Shown here: positions 49,305 through 57,243 of the stretch, in pieces | How positions within the stretch are numbered: the first letter of the stretch is position 1 | Layout of the letters: every line of letters begins with the position of its first letter | Source of the DNA: Kingella denitrificans ATCC 33394 | Lineage (GTDB): Bacteria > Pseudomonadota > Gammaproteobacteria > Burkholderiales > Neisseriaceae | Reading direction: 5' to 3' | Assembly: GCF_000190695.1 (NCBI RefSeq) | Contig: NZ_GL870929.1 | Span: 578,611 to 642,610 of the forward strand | DNA: 64,000 nucleotides | The notes under the pieces: generated by a model | What the model saw: only the letters and a program-made list of their open reading frames with translations | Told to the model about the DNA's origin: nothing | Database searches by the model: none | Program-made: the position numbers and the translations under genes

Positions 49305-51992
49305 CTAGCCCAAAATCTTCTCCACAATCTCGCGCACGTCTTTGGAAAGGTCGGGCATATCGGCAAGTGCCTGCAATTCCTGCCGCATCAGGGCTTGGCG
49401 CTGCGGTTCGACGCGCTGCATCAGATTGAAGCTGCGGGCGAGTCCGGCGGCGATTTGCGGATTGAAGGCGTTGATTTCGCGGATTTTGTCCGCCACAAAG
49501 CGGTAGCCGCTGCCGTCCGCCGCGTGGAAATGCGGGACGTTGCGCGCGAATGTGCCGATGAGGGCGCGGACTTTGTTGGGATTGGCGATGTCGAAGCGCG
49601 GGTGCGTCAGGGCAGCCTGCACTTGGGCCAGGGTGTCGCTGCGGCGGCTGGACGCAATCAGCATGAAGTATTTGTCCATCACGAGGGCTTGGTCGTCGAA
49701 CTTGGCGGCGAAGCGGACGAGCAGTTCGTTGCGGCGCGGGCTTTCGTTGTGGTTCACGGCGGTGAGTATGCCCCATTCGTGGGTCATGTTTTTGCGGGCG
49801 ATTTCGTCATAATGTTCAAACACCTGCGCCATAATCGCGCTGTCGTCGAAGCGGTGCAGCAGGGCGAAGGCGGTGTATTGCAGGCTGCGCTGGGCGGCAT
49901 CCTGCGGGTTGTAGCCGTATATGCTGATTTGCTTGCCGCGCTTGTCGGCGTTTTCGGCTTCGCGGGCGTTGAGTGCGGCGGCTAGCAGTTCGCCGTGCAG
50001 GCTGCCTGCAAGGGCTTCGTGCAGGGCTTCGCGGGCGGCGGCGGTGCGCACGGGATCGATTCGGGTGCGGCCGTCCCACAGTTCGCTTTCGGCGGGCACT
50101 TGCAGCAGCAGGGCTTTGAAAGCGGGGTCGATGCTTTGGTCGTTCAAGATGCGGCGCAGGGCTTCGGCAAGCGCGGCGTGTTCGGGCAGGTCTGTTCCGT
50201 TTTCCAGCGCGGCTTCGTTGGCGGCGATGGCGCGGCGGTACAGGGTTTGCCCGGCTTCCCAACGGGCGAACGGGTCGTCGTCGTGGGCGAGCAGGTGGGC
50301 GAGTTGCGCGTCCGTGTAGTCAAAATGCAGATGCACGGGGGCGGAGAAGCCGCGCAGCAGGGACGGAGTAACGCTCTGAACGGGGCGGGCAAGCTGCAAC
50401 TCATAGGTTTGCTCGGCTTGGTTTACAGTGAGCACGGTTTCGGTGTGCAGGCTGCCTGAAAGCGCAAACGGGATTTTTTCACCGTTCTCGTCCAGCAGGG
50501 CGACGGCAAGCGGCATCATCATCGGGCGTTTGTCGGCGGCGGGCATATCGGGCGTATCGGGCAGGCTTTGTTTGACGTGCAGCGTGTAGGTGTGCAGGCT
50601 GCCTTCGGATTGCAGGCTGTCTGAAACGTCCAACACAGGCGTGCCGGCCTGCGAATACCACAGGGCGAACTGGTCGAAGTCCGCGCCGTTGGCATCGGCC
50701 ATGGCAGCGCGGAAATCGTCGCAGGTGACGGCCTGCCCGTCGTGGCGTTCAAAATAGAGCTTCATGCCGCGCTGGAAGCCTTCTTCGCCGAGGAAAGTGT
50801 GATACATCCGCACCACTTCCGCGCCTTTTTCGTACACGGTCATGGTATAGAAATTGTTCATTTCCACATAGCTGGCGGGGCGGACGGGGTGCGCCATCGG
50901 GCCGGCGTCTTCGGCAAACTGGTGCTGGCGCAGCATTTTCACGTTTTCAATGCGGCGCACGGCACGGCTGGCTCTGTCGCCGGAAAATTCTTGGTCGCGG
51001 AACACGGTCAGGCCTTCTTTGAGCGAAAGCTGGAACCAGTCGCGGCAGGTAACGCGGTTGCCCGTCCAGTTGTGGAAATATTCGTGGCCGATGACGCTTT
51101 CCACGCCTTCAAAATCGGGGTCGGTGGCGGTGCGCTCGTCTGCCAGCACATATTTGGTATTGAAGATGTTCAGGCCTTTGTTTTCCATTGCACCCATGTT
51201 GAAATCGCCCACGGCCACGACCATGAAAATATCCAAATCGTATTCCAGCCCGAAGCGTTCTTCGTCCCACTTCATCGCGTTTTTCAGCGATTCGATGGCG
51301 AACGCGGTTTTGTCGGCATCTTCGGCGCGCGTGTAAAACGCAATCGCCACGTCGCGCCCGCTGCGGGTTTTGAACGTGTCGCGCCGCACCGCCAAATCGC
51401 CCGCCACCAGCGCGAACAGATAAGTGGGTTTGGCGAACGGGTCGTGCCACACGGCAAAATGGCGGTTAGGATTATCGTGCAGGCTGCCTGAACGGATTTG
51501 GTTGCCGTTGGAAAGCAGCACGGGGAAGGCGGCTTTGTCGGCGCGGATTTCGGTGGTGAACACGCCCATCACGTCGGGGCGGTCTGGGTGGAAGGTGATG
51601 CGGCGGAAGCCTTCGGGCTCGCACTGCGTATAAAGGTTGCCGCCGCTGGCATACAGGCCGTTGAAGGATTTGTTGGCGGCGGGATTGACTTCGGTTTCCA
51701 CGGTCAGCACAAACGGTTCGGCGGGCATATCGTGCAGCGTGAGCGTTTCGCTGTCTTTATCCAGCGTGTAGCGGCTTTCAGGCAGCGTTTCGCCGTTTAA
51801 CGCAATGCGGTGCAGTTTTGCGTCGCCGTGCAGTTCCAGCTCGGTGGCGCCGTGCTGCGGTTCGATGTGCAGCGTGGCGGTGATGCGGACTTCGGTTTCA
51901 CTAATGATGTCGAACAAGAGCTCGGTTTTGGGGACAAGGTGAGCGGGCGCGGCATAATCGCGCAGGTATTTGACGGTTTGGGTGGAGGTCAT
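49305..51992 (-). CDS. pepN: aminopeptidase N
   Basis: PepN is a cytoplasmic zinc aminopeptidase of the M1 family. The 895-residue product has GAMENKGLNIFN, the zinc motif HEYFHNWTGNRVTC, then ERTATDPDFEGVE upstream and LKEGLTVFRDQEF downstream with the third ligand. Several (G/S)GSLH segments (about residues 170, 460, 510 and 690) are encoded by DUS-like TCAGGCAGCCTGCAC or close variants. From memory, meningococcal PepN is somewhat shorter, so these may account for part of the extra length. Confidence 0.95.
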   Translation of the reverse strand: MTSTQTVKYLRDYAAPAHLVPKTELLFDIISETEVRITATLHIEPQHGATELELHGDAKLHRIALNGETLPESRYTLDKDSETLTLHDMPAEPFVLTVETEVNPAANKSFNGLYASGGNLYTQCEPEGFRRITFHPDRPDVMGVFTTEIRADKAAFPVLLSNGNQIRSGSLHDNPNRHFAVWHDPFAKPTYLFALVAGDLAVRRDTFKTRSGRDVAIAFYTRAEDADKTAFAIESLKNAMKWDEERFGLEYDLDIFMVVAVGDFNMGAMENKGLNIFNTKYVLADERTATDPDFEGVESVIGHEYFHNWTGNRVTCRDWFQLSLKEGLTVFRDQEFSGDRASRAVRRIENVKMLRQHQFAEDAGPMAHPVRPASYVEMNNFYTMTVYEKGAEVVRMYHTFLGEEGFQRGMKLYFERHDGQAVTCDDFRAAMADANGADFDQFALWYSQAGTPVLDVSDSLQSEGSLHTYTLHVKQSLPDTPDMPAADKRPMMMPLAVALLDENGEKIPFALSGSLHTETVLTVNQAEQTYELQLARPVQSVTPSLLRGFSAPVHLHFDYTDAQLAHLLAHDDDPFARWEAGQTLYRRAIAANEAALENGTDLPEHAALAEALRRILNDQSIDPAFKALLLQVPAESELWDGRTRIDPVRTAAAREALHEALAGSLHGELLAAALNAREAENADKRGKQISIYGYNPQDAAQRSLQYTAFALLHRFDDSAIMAQVFEHYDEIARKNMTHEWGILTAVNHNESPRRNELLVRFAAKFDDQALVMDKYFMLIASSRRSDTLAQVQAALTHPRFDIANPNKVRALIGTFARNVPHFHAADGSGYRFVADKIREINAFNPQIAAGLARSFNLMQRVEPQRQALMRQELQALADMPDLSKDVREIVEKILG

Positions 51993-52127
51993 GGGGTGTC
52001 CTTTCGTTTATTCGGGAGTGATAGCGCGGATGAACATGGCATATATTGGAAGGAATGCCGGCAAACACGATGGTGGCCTTACAAAAAAAATCCGTTCAAT
52101 CAACAAAATAGAAGTGCAGGCTGCTTT

Positions 52128-52817
52128 TTAACGCGGCGGCAGCACCACCGCATGCAGCTGCTGCAAATGCCGGATGTGATACGTCGGCGCAACGTGTTCG
52201 GGACAGGCGCGGCCTTCGGGGTTGTACCACGCGGTGTCCATGCCTGCCCGCGCGCCGCCGGCAATGTCGGTGTCCGGATTGTCGCCAATCATCAGCACAC
52301 GCTGCGGTGCAGGCTGCTTCATTTTGTGCAGCGCGGCCTCAAACAGCCGCTTATCGGGTTTCGGAAAGCCTTCCAACTCGGAAATTATCAACAAATCAAT
52401 ATATTGGGAAACATCCGAAGCGCGCAGGCGCGGCTCTTGCTGCACGGCAAACCCGTTGGTAATGATGCCGATGCGGATGCCCGCACCATGCGCGGCAGCC
52501 AGCAATTCGCGCGCGCCGGGCAAAAGGTTGCACAGCTGCGCCATTTCCAGTTGCAGCTCGCGGTTTAATTGCGGTGCAGGCTGCCCCGTGCGCGCCGACA
52601 AATCGGCAAACCGCTGCGCTTCCAGCTGCCCGATGTCAATGCGCCCCTCTTGATAAGCGCGCCACAAAGGCTGGTTCACCGCCTGGAACTGCACATAATC
52701 CGCGTCCGTCCACGCAATGCCGTACCGCGCCGCCAGCCGCGCCAAACCGATGTGCGACGGATAATCAAACAACGTCTCGTCCGCATCAAACAAAAGCCAG
52801 TCGTATTTTTTCTGCAT
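52128..52817 (-). CDS. yjjG: pyrimidine 5'-nucleotidase YjjG
   Basis: YjjG is a HAD-family phosphatase that removes phosphate from non-canonical pyrimidine nucleotides. The 229-residue product has the nucleophile motif DADETLFDY (D11, D13), IGIITNGFAVQQEPRL as motif II, GFPKPDKRLFEAAL with the motif III Lys and LMIGDNPDTDIAGGARAGMDTAWYN as motif IV. ATG 52817 places the nucleophile at the usual position; an ATG at 52850 would add 11 residues. A DUS is read as MKQPAPQ. Confidence 0.9.
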   Translation of the reverse strand: MQKKYDWLLFDADETLFDYPSHIGLARLAARYGIAWTDADYVQFQAVNQPLWRAYQEGRIDIGQLEAQRFADLSARTGQPAPQLNRELQLEMAQLCNLLPGARELLAAAHGAGIRIGIITNGFAVQQEPRLRASDVSQYIDLLIISELEGFPKPDKRLFEAALHKMKQPAPQRVLMIGDNPDTDIAGGARAGMDTAWYNPEGRACPEHVAPTYHIRHLQQLHAVVLPPR

Positions 52818-52847
52818 ATTTTTCAATTCACCGTCATTCAAACATTT

Positions 52848-52890
52848 CATGGCGTCTTGCCGCCATACCCACGCCCTGCGCCCCACGTTC
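52848..52890. repeat. dispersed short hairpin repeat, copy 3
   Basis: CATGGCGTCTTGCCGCCAT is followed by ACCCACGC and a CCCCACGTTC end. It matches copy 2 (25521-25576, inverted) over the first 27 bp with one difference and lacks the AGATGGCTGCC middle of copies 1 and 2. Confidence 0.5.
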
Positions 52891-53572
52891 AGCCGCCCAA
52901 AGCAGCCTGCACTGCCACCCAAAGCTGGCGGCACGCCCACGCGCTCATCAGCAGGCCCGTGATTAACCGCAGGACGCGCTGCCGCACCAATCGCTGCAAC
53001 TGCGCGGCAAAAATCCCCATTGCCAGCAGATTGGGCAGCGTGCCCAAACCGAACGCCAGCAAATACAGCGCCCCCGTGCCGGCCGAACCGCTGGAAAGCG
53101 CGAACAGCGAAGCATTGTACACCAGCCCGCACGGCAGCCAGCCCCACAGCGCGCCCACGCCGAAACACGCGGCATAACTGCGGATAGGCAGCAGTTTTTG
53201 CAGTGCAGGCTGCATTTTGCGCCACAGCCAGCGCCCCACCCACTCGGTTTTGTTCGCCCAATCCGACAGCCCCGCCAAATAAAGCCCCATCAGCAGCAGA
53301 AAAATATTCGCCAACACTAGCAGCACGATTTGCAGCGTGTGCGTTTCGTTCAGCAGGCTGCCCATGCCCGACAGCAGCCCCATCAGCGCGCCAATCAGCA
53401 CATAGCTGGCAATCCTGCCGAAATTCATCAGCAAAATCAGCCACACGCGCCGGATATGCGGCGGAAGCTGCAAAGCAAACGCGCTGCTCAAACCGCCGCA
53501 CATGCCCACGCAGTGCGTGCCGCCGAAAAAGCCCAGCAGAAACAGCGACAGCAAAGTGCCCCAATCCCACAT
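52889..53572 (-). CDS. TauE/SafE-type sulfite exporter-like membrane protein
   Basis: The 227-residue product has about seven helices and starts WDWGTLLSLFLLGFFGGTHCVGMCGGLSSAF, where GTHCVGMCGG is the conserved Cys pair of the short TauE/SafE-like proteins that sit beside cytochrome oxidase assembly genes and are thought to handle metals. LPCGLVYNASLFALSSG and GLGTLPNLLAMGIFAA are further family elements. I chose ATG 53572; the longer frame upstream has no family similarity. A DUS lies at its C-terminus (VAVQAALGG). Confidence 0.82.
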   Translation of the reverse strand: MWDWGTLLSLFLLGFFGGTHCVGMCGGLSSAFALQLPPHIRRVWLILLMNFGRIASYVLIGALMGLLSGMGSLLNETHTLQIVLLVLANIFLLLMGLYLAGLSDWANKTEWVGRWLWRKMQPALQKLLPIRSYAACFGVGALWGWLPCGLVYNASLFALSSGSAGTGALYLLAFGLGTLPNLLAMGIFAAQLQRLVRQRVLRLITGLLMSAWACRQLWVAVQAALGG

Positions 53573-53718
53573 CACGCCAGCCCCTGCCGTTTCGGTGGGC
53601 GGCGGCAAAAGCAGCCTACACCATGTTGGTTGAAAATGCCCATAACGTTTCCCAATATCCGTGCGCCAAACAAAAGTACCGAATATAGGCGCGGCGCGGC
53701 GCGAATGCAAGGAGAACT

Positions 53719-53747
53719 TTGCAGGCTGCTTTTTTGTGCCGTATAAT
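53719..53747 (+). promoter_or_regulatory. arfA promoter overlapping a DUS
   Basis: TTGCAG (53719-53724) and TATAAT (53742-53747) are separated by 17 nt. The -35 box is the start of the local DUS (TTGCAGGCTGCTTTTTT), so this DUS copy doubles as promoter sequence. The ATG is 30 nt downstream. Confidence 0.7.
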
Positions 53748-53777
53748 CCGCCGCTTTCATTCACAACGGAAATCCGC

Positions 53778-53987
53778 ATGAAACACGAACACAATAAAGG
53801 CAAAATCCGCGACAACGCGCTCAAAGCGCTGGTCCGCTCCAACCTGTTCCGCCACAAAACGGAACGCAAGAAAAAAGGCAAAGGCAGCTACAACAGACAA
53901 GAAGCCAAAAAATGGCGGGACGGTTTTGAACAACCGTCCCGTTTTTGTTTTCATGCCGCAAGTGCAGGCTGCTTATGTTTTGCGTAA
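53778..53987 (+). CDS. arfA: alternative ribosome-rescue factor ArfA
   Basis: ArfA recruits RF2 to ribosomes stalled on mRNAs without a stop codon, as a backup to tmRNA. The 69-codon frame has HNKGKIRDNALKALVRSNLFRHKTERKKKGKGSYNRQ, the ArfA core. A strong terminator (53917-53946) lies within the coding region, so most transcripts should end near codon 56, before the stop codon. For proteobacterial ArfA it is established that the non-stop message makes ArfA a tmRNA target. The hydrophobic tail FCFHAASAGCLCFA fits the pattern seen in full-length ArfA of other species, and a DUS encodes part of it. Confidence 0.9.
   Translation: MKHEHNKGKIRDNALKALVRSNLFRHKTERKKKGKGSYNRQEAKKWRDGFEQPSRFCFHAASAGCLCFA
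53917..53946 (+). terminator. intrinsic terminator inside the arfA coding region
   Basis: GGGACGGTT and AACCGTCCC form a 9-bp GC-rich stem with a 6-nt loop, followed by GTTTTT. It ends about 41 nt before the arfA stop codon, so truncated transcripts are expected. Confidence 0.88.
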
Positions 53988-54099
53988 AATTTCTTGCCAC
54001 ATTTTGACAAAGATTAACAAAACGCATATATTCGCGCCTTCATGCGCCGTGTATCCGACACCGGCGGCCTGTATTTCCACAAGAAGAAAGGGAGACTTC

Positions 54100-55320
54100 A
54101 TGGAACCAATCAAACTCAATGCTTATTACACGCTGATTTGCGCCACCATCGTGCTGCTCATCGGCCGCTTATTGGTGCGCAAAATCAAATTCCTGCGCGA
54201 TTTCAACATTCCCGAACCCGTGTCCGGCGGTTTGCTGGCGGCCGCTATCATCGGCACGCTTTATGCCACCACCGGCATTTCGTTTGAGTTTGACGGCGAT
54301 ATGCAGCGCACCTTCATGATTGCGTTTTTCGCCTCCATCGGCCTTTCTGCCGATTTCAGCCGCTTGAAACAAGGCGGCTTCCCGCTGGTCGTCTTTTTGG
54401 TGATTGTGAGCGTGTTCATCATCGTGCAAAACCTGGTCGGCGTGGGCATGGCCGTGCTGCTTGACCAAAATCCGCTTATCGGCCTGATTACCGGCTCCAT
54501 CACGCTGACCGGCGGACACGGCACGGGCGGCGCATACGGTGCGACATTGGCGGACAAATACGGTATTACCGGCGCAGTGGAAATGGCCATGGTGTCCGCC
54601 ACTTACGGCCTGGTCTCCGGCGGTTTGATCGGCGGCCCTCTGGCGCGACGCCTGATCACCAAAATGGGACGAAAACCAGTGGCAGAAAGCCAGCAAAGCG
54701 ACAACGACGGCGCATACGACGACTCCACCTTTGAAAACTCCGGCCGCACCCGCTTGATTACAGCCGAATCCGCCATCGAAACCATGGCACTGTTTGCCGC
54801 ATGCTTAGCGTTCTCATCCTTTACCTATACTTACGCTTCTGAACACGGCTTCAAACTGCCGCAATTCGTGTGGGCGCTGGGCTTCGGCGTGGTGCTGCGC
54901 AATACCTTGACCACCCTGTTCCGCTTCGATATGTTCGACCGCGCGATTGACGTGTTCGGCAACGCATCGCTCAGCCTCTTTTTGGCCATAGCGCTGATGA
55001 GTATGAAACTGTGGCAGCTTTCCGGCATGGCAGGCTCGATGATGGCCATCCTGCTGGTGCAAACCGTGGTGATGTGGGTCTATGCGTACTACGTTACCTT
55101 CCGCTTCATGGGCAAAGACTACGACGCCGCCATTTTGGCCGCTGGACACTGCGGCTTCGGTTTGGGTGCAACCCCGACCGCCGTTGCCAATATGCAATCG
55201 GTTACCAGTATGTTCGGCCCTTCGCACAAAGCGTTTTTGATTGTGCCGCTGGTGGGCGCGTTCTTTATCGACTTGGTAAACGCCGCCATCCTCGACCGCA
55301 TGATGGCATTTTTCGGCTAA
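54100..55320 (+). CDS. gltS: sodium/glutamate symporter GltS
   Basis: The 406-residue product is the Na+/glutamate carrier GltS: NIPEPVSGGLLAAAIIG near the start, LTGGHGTGGAYGATLADKYG in the first re-entrant loop and AGHCGFGLGATPTAVANMQSV in the second, within about ten helices. It is flanked by two near-identical hairpins (53917 and 55375). A GGGAG ribosome site precedes ATG 54100. A glutamate dehydrogenase gene lies just downstream, which may couple import with use, but the two regions differ in DUS dialect. Confidence 0.94.
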   Translation: MEPIKLNAYYTLICATIVLLIGRLLVRKIKFLRDFNIPEPVSGGLLAAAIIGTLYATTGISFEFDGDMQRTFMIAFFASIGLSADFSRLKQGGFPLVVFLVIVSVFIIVQNLVGVGMAVLLDQNPLIGLITGSITLTGGHGTGGAYGATLADKYGITGAVEMAMVSATYGLVSGGLIGGPLARRLITKMGRKPVAESQQSDNDGAYDDSTFENSGRTRLITAESAIETMALFAACLAFSSFTYTYASEHGFKLPQFVWALGFGVVLRNTLTTLFRFDMFDRAIDVFGNASLSLFLAIALMSMKLWQLSGMAGSMMAILLVQTVVMWVYAYYVTFRFMGKDYDAAILAAGHCGFGLGATPTAVANMQSVTSMFGPSHKAFLIVPLVGAFFIDLVNAAILDRMMAFFG

Positions 55321-55374
55321 TGCTTGATTGTCAATAAAAGTGCAGGCTGCTTTTGTAGCCCGCAAACCCCGAAC

Positions 55375-55404
55375 GGGACGGTTTTCAACAGCCGTCCCGT
55401 TTTT
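55375..55404 (+). terminator. intrinsic terminator after gltS
   Basis: GGGACGG and CCGTCCC pair around a 10-nt loop, followed by GTTTTT. The sequence is nearly identical to the arfA terminator (28 of 30 positions by eye). Confidence 0.85.
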
Positions 55405-55745
55405 GATGGGCATTGCCATATTGAACGCAATCAGCTATGGCAGCTGCCTTGTTCAAACAGCGTATTGCCGTTCGTATTCTGTAGTGGACTGAAATCAGTC
55501 CTATGCCCTATTTCCCATTTTGCCCGCCCTATATCCAAAACCAATTCATTATAATTTTCCATTTAAAATACAAAATCTTAAAATAAAATCCTTTTCGTAT
55601 TCAAATCTCCTTCAAAACCAAATTCTTCATTCAATGAATCCGTTCCAATGGCAAATATTGGAAAATAAGAAACAGATTCCGGTAATCGCCAAAAAATAAA
55701 AGCCTATACAAATGAAACTATTCCGAAAACATTAACTACACGCCA
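55405..55745. other. AT-rich gap, possible left edge of imported segment
   Basis: No convincing reading frame, RNA or repeat is visible. The sequence is strongly AT-rich (for example TTATAATTTTCCATTTAAAA near 55550) and lacks DUS. It separates the resident gltS with local DUS at 55337 from a glutamate dehydrogenase with Neisseria-type DUS. It probably holds regulatory sequence and the recombination junction. Confidence 0.4.
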
Positions 55746-55774
55746 TTACATTTTGCTGGAAAATTGGTTATAGT
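55746..55774 (+). promoter_or_regulatory. sigma70-like promoter for glutamate dehydrogenase
   Basis: TTACAT (55746-55751) and TATAGT (55769-55774) are spaced by 17 nt and lie about 50 nt upstream of the ATG. Each box matches consensus at four to five positions. Confidence 0.55.
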
Positions 55775-55823
55775 AACGGCTGTACAACCTTTACACCCCC
55801 ACCTAACACAAGAAGGATGAGAA

Positions 55824-57089
55824 ATGTCCCAATCTACTGCAAAAGAAACGCTGAATCCGTTCGAAATCGCCCGCAAACAGGTGAAAACCGCCTGCGACCG
55901 ACTCAATGCCGACCCTGCGGTGTATGAAATCCTGAAAAATCCGCAACGTGCCTTGGAAGTCAGCTTCCCTGTCAAACTCGACAACGGCACAGTCAAAACC
56001 TTTACCGGCTACCGTTCGCAACACAACAACGCCGTTGGCCCATACAAAGGTGGCGTGCGTTTCCATCCCAATGTAAATTTTGACGAAGTCAAAGCCCTGT
56101 CGATTTGGATGACTATCAAATGCTGCGTTGCGGGCATTCCTTACGGCGGCGGCAAAGGCGGCGTTACCTTGGATCCGCGCGATTATTCCGAAGCAGAGTT
56201 GGAACGCATTTCCCGCGCTTATTCCGAAGCCATCTCCCCGCTCATCGGCGAGAAAATCGATATTCCCGCCCCCGATGTGAACACCAACGGCAAAATCATG
56301 TCGTGGATGGTCGATGCTTATGAAAACATCGTTAAAAAATCCGCGCCGGGCGTGTTTACCGGCAAACCGGTCGAATTCGGCGGTTCTTTGGCGCGCACCG
56401 AAGCGACGGGTTACGGCGTAAACTTTGCCGCCGTCCAAGCTTTGGAGAAACTCGGCAAAGACGTGAAAGGCGCGACCTACGCCATTCAAGGCTTCGGCAA
56501 TGTGGGCTACCACACAGGCTATTACGCGCACAAAGCCGGTGCGAAAGTCGTTGCCGTTTCCACCGTCGATGTCGCCATCTACAATGAAAACGGCTTGGAT
56601 ATGGAAGCCTTGTTCAAAGAGTATCAGACCAACGGCTTTATCACCAACAAAGCGGGTTACGGCAAGGAAATCAGCAATGCCGAACTCTTGGCACTGGATG
56701 TGGACGTACTCGCCCCTTGTGCACTGGAAAACCAACTGACTTCCGAAAACGCCGGCAAAGTCCGCGCCAAAATCGTGGTCGAAGGCGCAAACGGTCCGAC
56801 TACACCCGAAGCCGATGCCATCCTGCGTCAAAATGGCGTGTTGGTCGTGCCCGATATTCTGGCGAACTGCGGCGGCGTGGTCGTTTCCTATTTCGAATGG
56901 GTGCAAAACCTGCAAGGCTATTACTGGGAATTTGACGAAGTTCAGGAAAAAGAAACCGTCGTCCTGCGCCGCGCGTTCCGCGATATTTGGAATCTGGCGC
57001 AAGAGTATGACGTGGACCTGCGTACCGCGTCTTACATGATGAGTATCCGCCGCGTTGAAAAAGCGATGAAGCTGCGCGGCTGGTATTGA
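55824..57089 (+). CDS. gluD: glutamate dehydrogenase (NAD-type, GluD-like)
   Basis: The enzyme interconverts glutamate and 2-oxoglutarate plus ammonia. The 421-residue product has YRSQHNNAVGPYKGGVRFHP (glutamate site, with catalytic Lys), CCVAGIPYGGGKGGV, and the Rossmann turn IQGFGNVGYHTGYYA. Length and sequence fit the 421-residue NAD-linked form of Neisseria (gluD), distinct from the longer NADP-linked GdhA. AAGAAGGATGAG is the ribosome site. No local DUS occurs in or around it; a paired Neisseria-type DUS ends it, so I infer import. Confidence 0.92.
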   Translation: MSQSTAKETLNPFEIARKQVKTACDRLNADPAVYEILKNPQRALEVSFPVKLDNGTVKTFTGYRSQHNNAVGPYKGGVRFHPNVNFDEVKALSIWMTIKCCVAGIPYGGGKGGVTLDPRDYSEAELERISRAYSEAISPLIGEKIDIPAPDVNTNGKIMSWMVDAYENIVKKSAPGVFTGKPVEFGGSLARTEATGYGVNFAAVQALEKLGKDVKGATYAIQGFGNVGYHTGYYAHKAGAKVVAVSTVDVAIYNENGLDMEALFKEYQTNGFITNKAGYGKEISNAELLALDVDVLAPCALENQLTSENAGKVRAKIVVEGANGPTTPEADAILRQNGVLVVPDILANCGGVVVSYFEWVQNLQGYYWEFDEVQEKETVVLRRAFRDIWNLAQEYDVDLRTASYMMSIRRVEKAMKLRGWY

Positions 57090-57191
57090 TGAAGTAGCCG
57101 GATTTTGAACATGTATATGTAATATCCGGCTGAATGATTTGTCCAAAAATACGCAGTATTCTAAACAATTTTACACAGTGGTAAAAAACCG

Positions 57192-57226
57192 AAAGGCCGT
57201 CTGAAACTTACTTTCAGACGGCCTTT
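57192..57226. terminator. paired Neisseria-dialect DUS terminator
   Basis: AAAGGCCGTCTGAAA and TTTCAGACGGCCTTT pair around a 5-nt loop. Both arms hold AGGCCGTCTGAA, the DUS of true Neisseria (core GCCGTCTGAA), not the local king3-type. It serves the convergent genes gluD and the DASS transporter. Confidence 0.9.
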
Positions 57227-57243
57227 AATACGGTTTCAGGATT

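Noticed and set aside
52128..53570. A single 480-codon frame joining yjjG with its upstream region
   Set aside because: The first half is out of frame with the TauE/SafE-like gene and only the last 229 codons match the HAD family; the rest is an open shadow frame.
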